A DNA stretch of 64,000 nucleotides from Pseudoclavibacter sp. 13-3. GTDB lineage: Bacteria; Actinomycetota; Actinomycetes; Actinomycetales; Microbacteriaceae. The notes under the pieces are model-generated. The model worked only from the letters and a program-made list of their open reading frames with translations. It was not told the origin of the DNA and did no database searches. The position numbers were made by a program, and so were the translations under genes. The DNA lies in NCBI RefSeq assembly GCF_021168475.1, contig NZ_JAJOZT010000003.1, positions 1 through 64,000 of the forward strand, given 5' to 3'. This document shows, in pieces, positions 25,288 through 33,200 of this stretch; position 1 is the stretch's first letter, and each line of letters opens with the position of its first letter.

Positions 25288-26721
25288 ATGACTGAACCGC
25301 GGCCTCGGGGCGCTCGGCACCGCCTCGATCGGCGCATCGCGGCCCTCGCGGTTCCAGCGCTCGGTGCGCTCGTCGCCGAGCCGGTGTTCACACTGATCGA
25401 CTCGGCGATGATCGGGCATCTGGGCGCTGCACCGCTGGCCGGGCTCGCGGCCGCGGCGAGCATCCTGCAGACAGCCGTCGGTCTGATGGTCTTTCTCGCC
25501 TACGCGGCCACGCCCCTCGTCGCGCGCCGTCTGGGCCAGGGGCGGCCCGCCGAAGCGCTCGCCGCGGGCATCGACGGGCTCTGGCTCGCGCTCGTCACCG
25601 GCATCGCGCTCGCGCTCGCGGGGTGGTGGGCGGCCGACCCGCTTGTTGCTGTGCTCACGCCTGACGCGGCGGTGACCGCGCAGGCGCATGCCTATCTGCG
25701 CGTCTCACTGTTCGGGCTGCCGGCGATGCTCGTCGTGCTCGCGGCGACCGGCGTGCTGCGCGGGCTGCAAGACACCAAGACGCCCCTGGTCGTGGTCGCG
25801 GCTGGCATGGCGGCGAATGTCGCGCTGAACGCGCTCTTCATCTACGGGCTGGGCTGGGGCGTCGCCGGCTCAGCGCTCGGCACCGTCATCGTTCAGTGCT
25901 GCATGGGTTTGGTGCTGGCCGGAATCGTGGTGCGACGCGCTCGTGCCGTCGGCGCGGGGCTCGGGCCCGAATGGGCGGGCGTGGGCCGATCGATGCGCGA
26001 AGGCGGCTGGCTGTTTCTGCGCACGGCAACGCTGCGTGCGGCACTGCTCGCGACGGTCTGGCTGGCGGCACGTCTCGGCACCGACACCCTCGCCGGCTAC
26101 CAAGTGCTCTTCTCGCTGTTCAGCGCGTTGGGCATGGCCTTCGACGCGCTCGCCGTCGCCGGGCAGGCGCTGGTGGGGCTCGAACTCGGGGAGCGCGAGC
26201 GGCGGCGGCGAGAGCAGGCGCCGGTCGATGCGCCGCCCAGCTCGTCAGCCGATCGGCAGGCGACCCCGTTCGGCGTGCATGCGGTGAGCCGACGTCTGCA
26301 GCAGTGGGGGCTTCTGGTCGGAGGAGGGCTGACCATCGTCTTCGTGCTGATCTCGCCATGGGCCGGGCGTGCGTTCACCAGCGAACCGGGTGTGCTGTCG
26401 ATGCTGACTCCGGGGCTGATCGCCATGGGTGTGACGCTGCCGCTGGCGGGGTACGTGTTCGTGCTCGACGGCATCTTGATCGGCGCCGGCGACGGACGCT
26501 ACCTCGCGCTGGCCGGGCTGCTCAACCTGGTCGGCATGGCGGTGTGGATGGCCGCGGTGCTCTGGCTGCTCGGCGGCCTCGCGGGTGCGGGCGGCACCAT
26601 GATCGCCGACCGGTGGAAGCTCGTCGCGGTGTGGTCGTGCTTCGGCGGCGGGCTGATGATCATGCGTGCCCTCACCCTCGGGCTGCGCCTGCGTGGCGAC
26701 CGCTGGGCGCAGCGCGTCTAG
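25288..26721 (+). CDS. MATE-family (DinF-like) efflux transporter
   Basis: 477 residues with about 12 TM helices in two related halves. The N-terminal half starts [23 protein letters not shown], typical of the DinF branch, and contains RGLQDTKTP, the conserved loop before TM5. The two halves are linked by a charged region (about 300-330). It exports cationic drugs or metabolites in exchange for Na+ or H+. It is convergent with nucS: the two stop codons overlap at TCTAGA (26717-26722). Confidence 0.92.
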   Translation: MTEPRPRGARHRLDRRIAALAVPALGALVAEPVFTLIDSAMIGHLGAAPLAGLAAAASILQTAVGLMVFLAYAATPLVARRLGQGRPAEALAAGIDGLWLALVTGIALALAGWWAADPLVAVLTPDAAVTAQAHAYLRVSLFGLPAMLVVLAATGVLRGLQDTKTPLVVVAAGMAANVALNALFIYGLGWGVAGSALGTVIVQCCMGLVLAGIVVRRARAVGAGLGPEWAGVGRSMREGGWLFLRTATLRAALLATVWLAARLGTDTLAGYQVLFSLFSALGMAFDALAVAGQALVGLELGERERRRREQAPVDAPPSSSADRQATPFGVHAVSRRLQQWGLLVGGGLTIVFVLISPWAGRAFTSEPGVLSMLTPGLIAMGVTLPLAGYVFVLDGILIGAGDGRYLALAGLLNLVGMAVWMAAVLWLLGGLAGAGGTMIADRWKLVAVWSCFGGGLMIMRALTLGLRLRGDRWAQRV

Positions 26722-27413
26722 AACAGCCGCTCGTCGGCGTCGTCGGTGCCGCGCATGGCCTCGTAGTCGAGCACAAGACACCGGATGCCGCGATCCTCGG
26801 CCAAGGTGCGCGCCTGCGGCTTGATCTCCTGCGCCGCGAAGACGCCCTGCACGGGAGAGAGCAGCGGGTCGCGGTTCAACAGTTCGAGGTAGCGGGTGAG
26901 CTGCTCGACGCCGTCGATGTCACCTCGGCGTTTGAGCTCGACGGCGATGTGCTCCCCGTTGACCCCGCGGGCCATGATGTCGACCGGCCCGATCGCGGTG
27001 GCGTATTCTCGGCGCACGAGTTCGCATCCTTCGCCGAGCAGCTCGATCTGCGCCGCCAGCAGCTCTTGCAGGTGCGCCTCGACCCCGTCTTTGATCAGCC
27101 CGGGATCGGTGCCCAGCTGGTGCGAGGTGTCACTGAGAATCTCGTGGATGCCCACGATCAGCTGGTCTGACGTCTTGCGCTGGGTGACGCGCCAGACCTC
27201 GATGACGCCGATCTCGCGCTGGTCGTCGTCGGGCTCTTCGACCGTCAGGCTGCAGGGCGGCGACATCCAGTTCAGCGGCTTGTACGAGCCGCCGTCGGCG
27301 TGCACGAGCAGCGAGCCGTCGGCTTTGAGCATGAGCACGCGAGTGCCGAGAGGAAGGTGGGAGGTGAGCCGCCCGGCGTAGTCCACCGTGCAGCGAGCAA
27401 TGACGAGACGCAC
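26718..27413 (-). CDS. nucS: Endonuclease NucS/EndoMS, mismatch-specific
   Basis: 231 residues. N-terminal DNA-binding domain ([21 protein letters not shown]) and C-terminal RecB-like nuclease domain with the catalytic D-x(n)-ExK pattern in [20 protein letters not shown]. The C-terminus ends DERLF, matching the short sliding-clamp-binding tail known in actinobacterial NucS. It cleaves both strands at G-T, G-G and T-T mismatches and replaces MutS/MutL in most actinobacteria. GTG 27413 has TACAAT 6 nt upstream (leaderless). Confidence 0.95.
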   Translation of the reverse strand: MRLVIARCTVDYAGRLTSHLPLGTRVLMLKADGSLLVHADGGSYKPLNWMSPPCSLTVEEPDDDQREIGVIEVWRVTQRKTSDQLIVGIHEILSDTSHQLGTDPGLIKDGVEAHLQELLAAQIELLGEGCELVRREYATAIGPVDIMARGVNGEHIAVELKRRGDIDGVEQLTRYLELLNRDPLLSPVQGVFAAQEIKPQARTLAEDRGIRCLVLDYEAMRGTDDADERLF

Positions 27414-27419
27414 ATCGGC

Positions 27420-27425
27420 ATTGTA
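27420..27425 (-). promoter_or_regulatory. -10 box of nucS
   Basis: TACAAT on the minus strand, 6 nt before the nucS GTG at 27413. No Shine-Dalgarno sequence. Confidence 0.6.
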
Positions 27426-27440
27426 GACGGGCCGACAGGC

Positions 27441-27454
27441 GTTTCACATGAAAC
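27441..27454. promoter_or_regulatory. parS-like sequence between nucS and the LCP gene
   Basis: GTTTCACATGAAAC matches the conserved ParB-binding core GTTTCACGTGAAAC at 13 of 14 positions; the central CG is CA. It lies in the intergenic region, upstream of both divergent genes. Confidence 0.35.
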
Positions 27455-27508
27455 ATCGGCACACTAGTAGAGTTTGTAGATCTGACTGACTTGGCGAAAG
27501 GGGCCTTG

Positions 27509-28837
27509 ATGGCGCAGTCGCGACGAGAGCGACGTGAGGTTGAACGTCGCCTGGCGAAGGCGTCCAGCTCCGCTGCGAACGACAACCGCTTCACCGCGGT
27601 CGCGCGTCATGGCGCGCTCGCACCGGCTGGAGGCGGCCCCAAAGCAGTCTTCAAATGGATCGCCCTCTGTCTGACGATGGCCATCGTCGGGGGTGTCGCT
27701 CTGACCGGGCTGATGGTCTGGTCGGTGCAGAAAGACATCGGCTACTTCGACTTCACGAACGCCGACGGCAGCCCGCAGGTCGCCACGGTCGACGGCCCGG
27801 TCAACTTCTTGCTGATGGGCTCAGACACGCGCAAAGACCAGGGCGACGGCTTCACCGCCGAAGACAAAGACACCGACCTGGCAGACGTCATCATGCTGCT
27901 GCACGTCTCGGCCGATCACCAGACCGCGACTGCGGTGAGCTTTCCGCGCGACCTGATGGTCTCGATGCCGGCGTGCCCGAAGACCGACGGCAGCGGCGGC
28001 ACCTACCCGGCGCAGAGCCGCGTGCAGATCAACTCGACCATCTCGTACGGTGGCCCGAGCTGCACGGCGCTCACGGTCGAGAAGCTCACCGGCGTCGACA
28101 TCGGCTTCGTCGGAAAGATCGACTTCAAGGGCGTCATCGAGATGTCGAATGCGATCGGCGGCGTGCCGGTCTGCGTCACGAACGACATCAACGACAACGA
28201 CTCCGGGCTGCACCTGACCGCCGGCGAGCACACGATCCAGGGCGCAGATGCTCTGGCCTTCCTGCGCAACCGCCACGGCGTCGGTGACGGCAGCGACCTC
28301 GGGCGCATCAGTTCGCAGCAGGTCTACCTCTCGTCGCTGGTGCGCACGATCCAGACGCAGGGCGCGCTCACGAATCCGGTGAGGCTCTACGACCTGGCGT
28401 CTGCCGCGGCCCGCAACATCGAGTTCTCGTCGAACCTCAAAGACACCGGCATGCTGGTCTCGCTGGGCGCGACGGTGGCCGGCATCTCGCTCGACAACGT
28501 CGCCTTCATCCAGGCCCCGGTGACGGAAGATCCTCGTGACCGCAACCGTGTCGTGCTCGACCCGACGCTGTCGACCCCGCTCTTCCAGGCGATCGCCTCG
28601 GGTGAGGGCGTGCGACTGAACGAGAACAGCAAGACCGGCATCGGCTCTGAGACGGTGGGCGAAGCCACCGACGCGACCGCCTCGCCGTCTGCGGATGCCG
28701 CGCCGTCGGCATCAGCGCAGCCCTCGACCGCCTCGGGGTCGCCTGCGCCTGAGGCCTCGCAGCCGGCGACGGTACTGCCAGAGGGCATCGTCGGGCAGAC
28801 CGCTCGGGATCAGACCTGCGCGGTGGCGAACAAGTAG
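27509..28837 (+). CDS. LytR-CpsA-Psr (LCP) family cell-wall glycopolymer ligase
   Basis: 442 residues. A basic cytoplasmic N-terminus, one TM helix (about 48-71) and an extracytoplasmic LCP domain: FLLMGSDTRKDQ, DVIMLLHVSADHQ, VSFPRDLMVSMP, and the polyprenyl-phosphate-binding arginines in AFLRNRHGVGDGSDLGRISSQQ. The family transfers undecaprenyl-linked polymers (teichoic acid, arabinogalactan-like, capsular) to peptidoglycan. The tail (about 385-430) is Ser/Ala/Pro-rich. ATG 27509 is preferred because AAAGGGG lies 6 nt upstream. The TAGAGT at 27466-27471 is a plausible -10. Confidence 0.9.
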   Translation: MAQSRRERREVERRLAKASSSAANDNRFTAVARHGALAPAGGGPKAVFKWIALCLTMAIVGGVALTGLMVWSVQKDIGYFDFTNADGSPQVATVDGPVNFLLMGSDTRKDQGDGFTAEDKDTDLADVIMLLHVSADHQTATAVSFPRDLMVSMPACPKTDGSGGTYPAQSRVQINSTISYGGPSCTALTVEKLTGVDIGFVGKIDFKGVIEMSNAIGGVPVCVTNDINDNDSGLHLTAGEHTIQGADALAFLRNRHGVGDGSDLGRISSQQVYLSSLVRTIQTQGALTNPVRLYDLASAAARNIEFSSNLKDTGMLVSLGATVAGISLDNVAFIQAPVTEDPRDRNRVVLDPTLSTPLFQAIASGEGVRLNENSKTGIGSETVGEATDATASPSADAAPSASAQPSTASGSPAPEASQPATVLPEGIVGQTARDQTCAVANK

Positions 28838-28875
28838 GTTTGTGCCTGGCAGGTGGCGCAGCCGTGCGAATCCGC

Positions 28876-28881
28876 TATGAT
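28876..28881 (+). promoter_or_regulatory. Candidate -10 box of tRNA-Ser(GCT)
   Basis: TATGAT 27 nt upstream of the tRNA 5' end, in the spacer after the LCP gene. Confidence 0.5.
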
Positions 28882-28908
28882 GACATGGTGCCTTTCGCAG
28901 GTGCCTCT

Positions 28909-28998
28909 GGAGACGTCGCATAGTCTGGCCTAGTGCACCACCCTGCTAAGGTGGAGTCCCGAATTTCGGGACCGAGGGTTCAAATCCCTCCGTCTCCG
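28909..28998 (+). tRNA. tRNA-Ser (anticodon GCT)
   Basis: Acceptor GGAGACG (28909-28915) pairs with CGTCTCC (28991-28997). The anticodon arm CCACC/GGTGG has loop CTGCTAA. The long variable arm GTCCCGAATTTCGGGAC is typical of tRNA-Ser. Discriminator G; CCA is not encoded. Confidence 0.96.
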
Positions 28999-29007
28999 CA
29001 CGAAACG

Positions 29008-29049
29008 AAGGCCCTGCATCCCATGTGTTTTCCGGGATGCGGGGCCTTT
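29008..29049 (+). terminator. Terminator after tRNA-Ser(GCT)
   Basis: A long stem, AAGGCCCTGCATCCC with GGGATGCGGGGCCTT (one bulge), follows the tRNA by 10 nt and ends in a short T run. Confidence 0.85.
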
Positions 29050-29120
29050 GTCGTTTGCACGGCCATGCTCACGGTTCGCAGGGTCGCCTGCGTTCTGCCC
29101 ACCCTGTCCACGAGCCCTGC

Positions 29121-29207
29121 TAGCCTGTCACCGAAGCCCGTCTCCGGCCCGCAGACGAGGGCGCTCTACCCACAGACGACAGGGCTGACTCGCAGGAGGG
29201 CTGCGGC
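29121..29207 (+). promoter_or_regulatory. Switch-like structured leader of the SMR gene pair
   Basis: TAGCCT at 29121-29126 is a possible -10, giving a leader of about 75 nt. GCCCGTCT (29136-29143) pairs with AGAC-GA-GGGC (29153-29162). The word GCTCT (29163-29167) can pair either with AGGGC at 29181-29185 or with AGGGC at 29197-29201, which overlaps the AGGAGG ribosome-binding site (29194-29199). ACGAGG, GCGC and TACCC occur in the same order as in the guanidine-III riboswitch as I remember it, but the P1 stem of that class is not evident. The downstream genes encode Gdx-like exporters, so guanidine control is plausible. Confidence 0.4.
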
Positions 29208-29522
29208 GTGGCATGGATCATTCTCATCGCATCAGGTCTGCTCGAGGCCGTCTGGGCAGCCGCACTCGCAGCCTCGCGCGGTTTCCGCAGGCTCTGGCCC
29301 AGCATCCTCTTCGTCGTCGCGTTCGGCGCGAGCATGGCCGGTCTCGCGTATGCGATGTCGGTGATTCCGACTGGCACGGCCTACGCCGTCTGGGTGGGCA
29401 TCGGCGCATGTCTGACGGTGATCTGGTCGATGGCGAGCGGGCGGGAACGGGCCTCGGCCGCGCGTGTGCTGCTGCTCGTGCTGCTCGTCGCATCCGTCAT
29501 CGGTCTGAAGGTGGTGAGCTGA
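29208..29522 (+). CDS. SMR-family transporter subunit, Gdx/SugE-like (first of pair)
   Basis: 104 residues, four TM helices. SGLLEAVWAAAL carries the essential Glu in TM1, and PTGTAYAVWVGIGA is the TM3 signature. The sequence is closest in pattern to guanidinium exporters (Gdx/SugE) rather than EmrE. GTG 29208 has AGGAGG 9 nt upstream. A second SMR gene follows with a 1-base overlap, so the two probably form a heterodimer. The substrate would be guanidinium or small quaternary cations. Confidence 0.88.
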   Translation: MAWIILIASGLLEAVWAAALAASRGFRRLWPSILFVVAFGASMAGLAYAMSVIPTGTAYAVWVGIGACLTVIWSMASGRERASAARVLLLVLLVASVIGLKVVS

Positions 29523-29881
29523 TGCCGTGGATCGTCCTCGTCGTGAGCGGTGTGCTCGAAGCGGTCTGGGCGACCGCGCTGGGGCGCTCGGAGGGGCTCA
29601 CCCGCCCGGTCGAGGTCGTCGTCTTCGCGGTCGCGCTGCTGATCAGCATGGTCGGCCTGAGCCGTGCGGCCCGCACGATCCCGATCGGCACCGCCTACTC
29701 GGTGTGGGTGGGCATCGGTGCGGTGCTGACGGTGGTCTTCGCACTGGCCACGGGCGCTGAGCCGTTCTCGTGGCCAAAGGTGTTCTGCATCGGTGGCGTC
29801 GTGATCGCGGTGATCGGGCTGAAGCTGGTGCCGTCGGATGCCGCGGTGGCGGAAGACGCGGAATCGTCGCCTAGAGCGTGA
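29522..29881 (+). CDS. SMR-family transporter subunit, Gdx/SugE-like (second of pair)
   Basis: 119 residues, four TM helices, with SGVLEAVWATALGRSEG and PIGTAYSVWVGIGA. The essential TM1 Glu is kept. The C-terminus has an extra acidic tail of about 13 residues that the partner lacks. ATG overlaps the stop of the first gene (TGATG). Its 3' end overlaps the convergent small membrane-protein gene by 11 bp. Confidence 0.88.
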   Translation: MPWIVLVVSGVLEAVWATALGRSEGLTRPVEVVVFAVALLISMVGLSRAARTIPIGTAYSVWVGIGAVLTVVFALATGAEPFSWPKVFCIGGVVIAVIGLKLVPSDAAVAEDAESSPRA

Positions 29882-30215
29882 ACATCAGCGCGTAGAGCGC
29901 GGCGAAGACCGCTGCGGGCAGATAGAGCAGGATCACCAGCGCACACGAGACGAACATCTTGGTCGCGCGCGAGCTCCATGAGGCGACCCCGATGACGATG
30001 TGCAGCACGATGCCGAGCACGAGCACGACGGGAAAGCCGTAGACGAGCACCACCAAGAAGATCAGCGGGGCGTATGGGCCGGGAGAAGTGACGGCCACCA
30101 GGGCGTACCAGATCGACGCGACCGCCAGCGGTAAGAGCGGCAGTGCGATGCTCAGGCGCCGTGCCCACTGCTCTCGGCGGTTGCGCCGGTGTTTCGCGGG
30201 GCTCTCAGCAGTCAT
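29871..30215 (-). CDS. Small membrane protein of unknown function
   Basis: 114 residues. A basic cytoplasmic N-terminus (KHRRNRREQWARR) and three hydrophobic segments (about 22-42, 48-75, 86-112). No family recognised. ATG 30215 has TAGAAT 9 nt upstream on the minus strand, close to a leaderless arrangement. It overlaps the SMR gene tail-to-tail. Confidence 0.65.
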   Translation of the reverse strand: MTAESPAKHRRNRREQWARRLSIALPLLPLAVASIWYALVAVTSPGPYAPLIFLVVLVYGFPVVLVLGIVLHIVIGVASWSSRATKMFVSCALVILLYLPAAVFAALYALMFTL

Positions 30216-30486
30216 CTTCAGTCGATTCTATCGGGCAGTCGGGTCAGGCTTATCCCCCTGCGTCTCGGAGGCGCCTGCCGGTCGAACCGAGCGGTGTGCA
30301 GGTCGGTTGTTCTGTTGGGTGCTGTGGCGTTCTGTCTGGTTCTGTCCTGTCCCGTGCTGTGAAGAGAACCACGCTGTAGCCGAGCCTGTGCGCAGAGCGT
30401 CGGGCAGCATCCATATGAGGCGTACTTCGGTGTCATTCCGGGGCTCGATGGGTGGGTGACTGCAGTCGTCGAATGTCAGTGGGTGG

Positions 30487-32265
30487 GTGTTGACTCGGGT
30501 CATGGAAGCCACATCGCACCTCGCGCAGCCCTCGCAGCCAGATGTGCTGCAGGGTCTGATCGCGCTCGGTCGTGTGGCCGGCGCCGTTGGTGCGCAGGCC
30601 GGTAACGCCGATGCAGGTGCCGTTGGCACCGGCGCGGCGGGCTCACTCTGGGGCGGCCTGTCTGGGGCTGCCCTCGTCGCGGCTGTCGAACTCGTCGAGC
30701 ACGCGGGTCGCGCCATCGATTCGCTGCGTGTGCAGGTGGCCGGTGAAGTGGCACAGCGGTGCACAGCCTGTGACAGCGACGAGCGGCTCTCCACGAGATA
30801 CGGGCAGCGCAACGCGGTCGAACTCATCGAGTATGTGGCCGGCGTTTCATCCCGCGAGGCACGCCGCCGGGTACGACTCGGCGAGCAGGTGCTCGGGCGC
30901 ACGGGAGACATCGGGCTGCCGCTGCCGCCGCTCTTCGCGCAGGTCGGTGCGGCGCTTGCTGCTGGCGATCTCGGTCTCGAAGCGGCTGAGGCCATCGTGA
31001 GCGAGCTCGGCAAGGCGGCTCCGCGAGCTGACCTCGAGACGCTGGAGGCGGCCGAGTGTGCGCTCGTCGACGGTGCGCGCTCGCTGCGCCATGCTGATCA
31101 GGCGGGTTTGGGGTCGTCAAGCGTTGCGCCGTCAAGCGCTGGGCCGTCAGGCGCTGGGCCGTCGAACGCTGCAGGTGACAATGCTGCGGACGACGGCGAT
31201 CGCGATCTGGGCTACCGGCACTGCGTTCCCGGACTCTCCGCAGATCTTGTGCGAGTACAGGCGGCGGCATGGCGCGAGGCGCTCGACCCCGATGGCGTGC
31301 AGCCGCGAGAAGATGAGGCGGTCAATCGACGCGACTTCTGGATCTCGTCGCGTGCCCGAAACGGTCTGCACGCCGTGCGCGGCGCGATTCCCGCTGACGT
31401 CGCGGCGCGTGCTCTCGCCGTCTTCGATGCCTGCCTCAGCACGAAGACTCCGCCGCGATTTCTGAGTGACGTCGTCGACGGGACAGGCGCGACGGATTCA
31501 GGCTTGATGGGTGCGGAAGAGATCAGCACAGACGGGAGCAGTGCAGGCAAGAGCAGTGCAGACTCTCTCGATCGCGAGACAGCCCGGGCTGAGATGCGCA
31601 CGCTCGGCCAGCAGCGCGCTGATGTCTTCGCCGCCATGGTCGCCGCGCTGACCGGCAGTCCTGAGTTCCACACGCCGCCCGCCGTGATCGTGACGATACC
31701 GGCTGCTGCCTCGGCCGACACCGGCTCTGGTGCTGCCCCGCTTGGTGCTGCCCCGCTTGGTGCTGCCCCGCCTGGTGCTTCCGGGTCTGGCTCTGCTTCT
31801 GCCGGCGTTGCCGTCACCGGCAACTGCTGTGGCATCGGAGCGATCGCCGCAGCCGGCAGCATCTCGGGCGTCGACCATCCGGTCGCTGCGCAGACGATCG
31901 GTCGCATGGCCTGTGACGGGGGCACCCAGTTCGCCCGGCTCGATGCTCGGGGAGCCCTGATCTCGCTGACGACGACGCAACGGGTGTTCAGCACCCACCA
32001 GCGGCGGGCGATCGCTGCTCGAGACGGCCACCAGTGCGCGATTCCGGGCTGCCGCATCCCCGCTCATGCGTGTGAGGCACACCATGTCGTGCCCTGGCAG
32101 CACGGTGGTGCGACGCATGTCGACAACGGTGTGCTGCTGTGCTGGTGGCACCACCGCCACATCGACAACGGGTCGTGGCAGATCACGATGAACGTCGGCA
32201 GGCCACAGGTGCGGCCGCCGATGATCCGTTCGCTGCTGCACCAGACCGCACGTCGGAGGCGATGA
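30487..32265 (+). CDS. DUF222 / 13E12-repeat HNH endonuclease-like protein
   Basis: 592 residues. The DUF222 domain spans about 55-400 (VELVEHAGRAIDSLRVQVAGEVAQR, then the conserved YGQRNAVELIEYVAGVSSREARRR). A low-complexity Ala/Gly/Pro linker follows. The C-terminal HNH nuclease has RDGHQCAIPGCRIPAHACEAHH and HGGATHVDNGVLLCWWHHRHID, with zinc-binding Cys and catalytic His. Many paralogues occur in actinobacteria; the role is unknown, though mobile-element or DNA-processing links are suspected. The linker contains 15-bp tandem repeats. GTG 30487 or ATG 30502 could be the start. Confidence 0.88.
   Translation: MLTRVMEATSHLAQPSQPDVLQGLIALGRVAGAVGAQAGNADAGAVGTGAAGSLWGGLSGAALVAAVELVEHAGRAIDSLRVQVAGEVAQRCTACDSDERLSTRYGQRNAVELIEYVAGVSSREARRRVRLGEQVLGRTGDIGLPLPPLFAQVGAALAAGDLGLEAAEAIVSELGKAAPRADLETLEAAECALVDGARSLRHADQAGLGSSSVAPSSAGPSGAGPSNAAGDNAADDGDRDLGYRHCVPGLSADLVRVQAAAWREALDPDGVQPREDEAVNRRDFWISSRARNGLHAVRGAIPADVAARALAVFDACLSTKTPPRFLSDVVDGTGATDSGLMGAEEISTDGSSAGKSSADSLDRETARAEMRTLGQQRADVFAAMVAALTGSPEFHTPPAVIVTIPAAASADTGSGAAPLGAAPLGAAPPGASGSGSASAGVAVTGNCCGIGAIAAAGSISGVDHPVAAQTIGRMACDGGTQFARLDARGALISLTTTQRVFSTHQRRAIAARDGHQCAIPGCRIPAHACEAHHVVPWQHGGATHVDNGVLLCWWHHRHIDNGSWQITMNVGRPQVRPPMIRSLLHQTARRRR
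31732..31776 (+). repeat. 15-bp tandem repeat, three copies
   Basis: GCTGCCCCGCTTGGT is repeated at 31732, 31747 and 31762 (the last with one change), encoding GAAPLGAAPLGAAPPG in the linker of the DUF222/HNH protein. Confidence 0.92.
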
Positions 32266-32309
32266 CGAGACGAAGGCGCCTGCTCACAGCATCCACTCAG
32301 CTCATATCA

Positions 32310-32345
32310 TTGCACGACGGGCAAACTTGCACGTAGGGTAATTTC
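32310..32345 (+). promoter_or_regulatory. Promoter and possible operator of the tetR gene
   Basis: TAGGGT (32334-32339) ends 6 nt before ATG 32346. Just upstream TTGCACG is repeated at 32310 and 32327, and GCAAACTTGC (32321-32330) is a near-palindrome. An autoregulatory TetR site would fit, but this is inference. Confidence 0.45.
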
Positions 32346-33038
32346 ATGTCCGTTTCTTCCTCATTGGGATCAGTGCCAGCCCCAGGCTCTGGCCAGCGCG
32401 AGCTGAGTCGACGCGAACTGAATCGGGCGGCCACCCGAGCAGCGATCATCGAGGCTGCGATCAGTCTCGTGCTCGAGCACGGCCGCGATCGCGTGAACGT
32501 CGAGCAGATCGCCGAGCGCGCCGCTGTCTCGCGGCGCACGTTCTTCAACTACTTTCCCGGCATCGACGCAGCGCTCAACGCCCCCACCGAAGATCTGCTC
32601 GTCGAGGCCCTGCAACAGATCGAGAATCGGCCTGCGGCCGAATCTGTCGTCGAGGCCGTGACGCAGGTCTTCATGAGCAGCGTCACCTCCCGCTATCTGC
32701 AGCAGTGCCTCGAACTCGGCGCGGCTCTCGACGGGCACGCCGAGTTCCTGCAGTACGAGCTCATGGCCTGGGACGAGGCTGAAGCGCGATTCGTCACCGC
32801 TCTGCAGCAGCGCGCGCCTGTGGGGATGCCGCGCATCCGTCTCGTGGTGTTCGTCGCCTCGGTGCTGGCGAGCTGTCGAGCGGCCATCAACGCCTGGCTC
32901 GCCGAACGGCATCAGCCCGCAGACGGAATCGATGCCGCGCCCGAGAGCGCTGCACTCACCGACGCCGATCTCACCGACCTCAAACGCCAGCTGCTCAACG
33001 CGGTCGTGACGGTGCGTGACGGGTTCGCCGATCTCTGA
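32346..33038 (+). CDS. TetR-family transcriptional regulator
   Basis: 230 residues. N-terminal HTH: RAAIIEAAISLVLEHGRDRVNVEQIAERAAVSRRTFFNYFP. The C-terminal ligand domain is unlike well-known members. It lies 162 bp upstream of an MMPL exporter gene on the same strand, so it probably represses that gene and itself, as in many TetR-exporter pairs. The inducer is unknown. Leaderless start at ATG 32346. Confidence 0.9.
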   Translation: MSVSSSLGSVPAPGSGQRELSRRELNRAATRAAIIEAAISLVLEHGRDRVNVEQIAERAAVSRRTFFNYFPGIDAALNAPTEDLLVEALQQIENRPAAESVVEAVTQVFMSSVTSRYLQQCLELGAALDGHAEFLQYELMAWDEAEARFVTALQQRAPVGMPRIRLVVFVASVLASCRAAINAWLAERHQPADGIDAAPESAALTDADLTDLKRQLLNAVVTVRDGFADL

Positions 33039-33200
33039 GCCGGCGCATCTCTGACCACCTGCATCCATGCGATCAGCAGAGTTCCCAGACCACACGACAC
33101 CCATCACGCCCCACGCCCCCACACCCACCCGCCCACGAACCACCTCGACTGTGCACACCAGCGGTCGCAACCTCCACACAACACGAAGGAGCCACTCCCC

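Noticed and set aside
29121-29207. Assignment of the SMR leader as a bona fide guanidine-II or guanidine-III riboswitch
   Set aside because: Two ACGA words occur but not in the stem-ACGR-stem form of guanidine-II. For guanidine-III the P1 helix is missing. I kept it only as a candidate of uncertain class.
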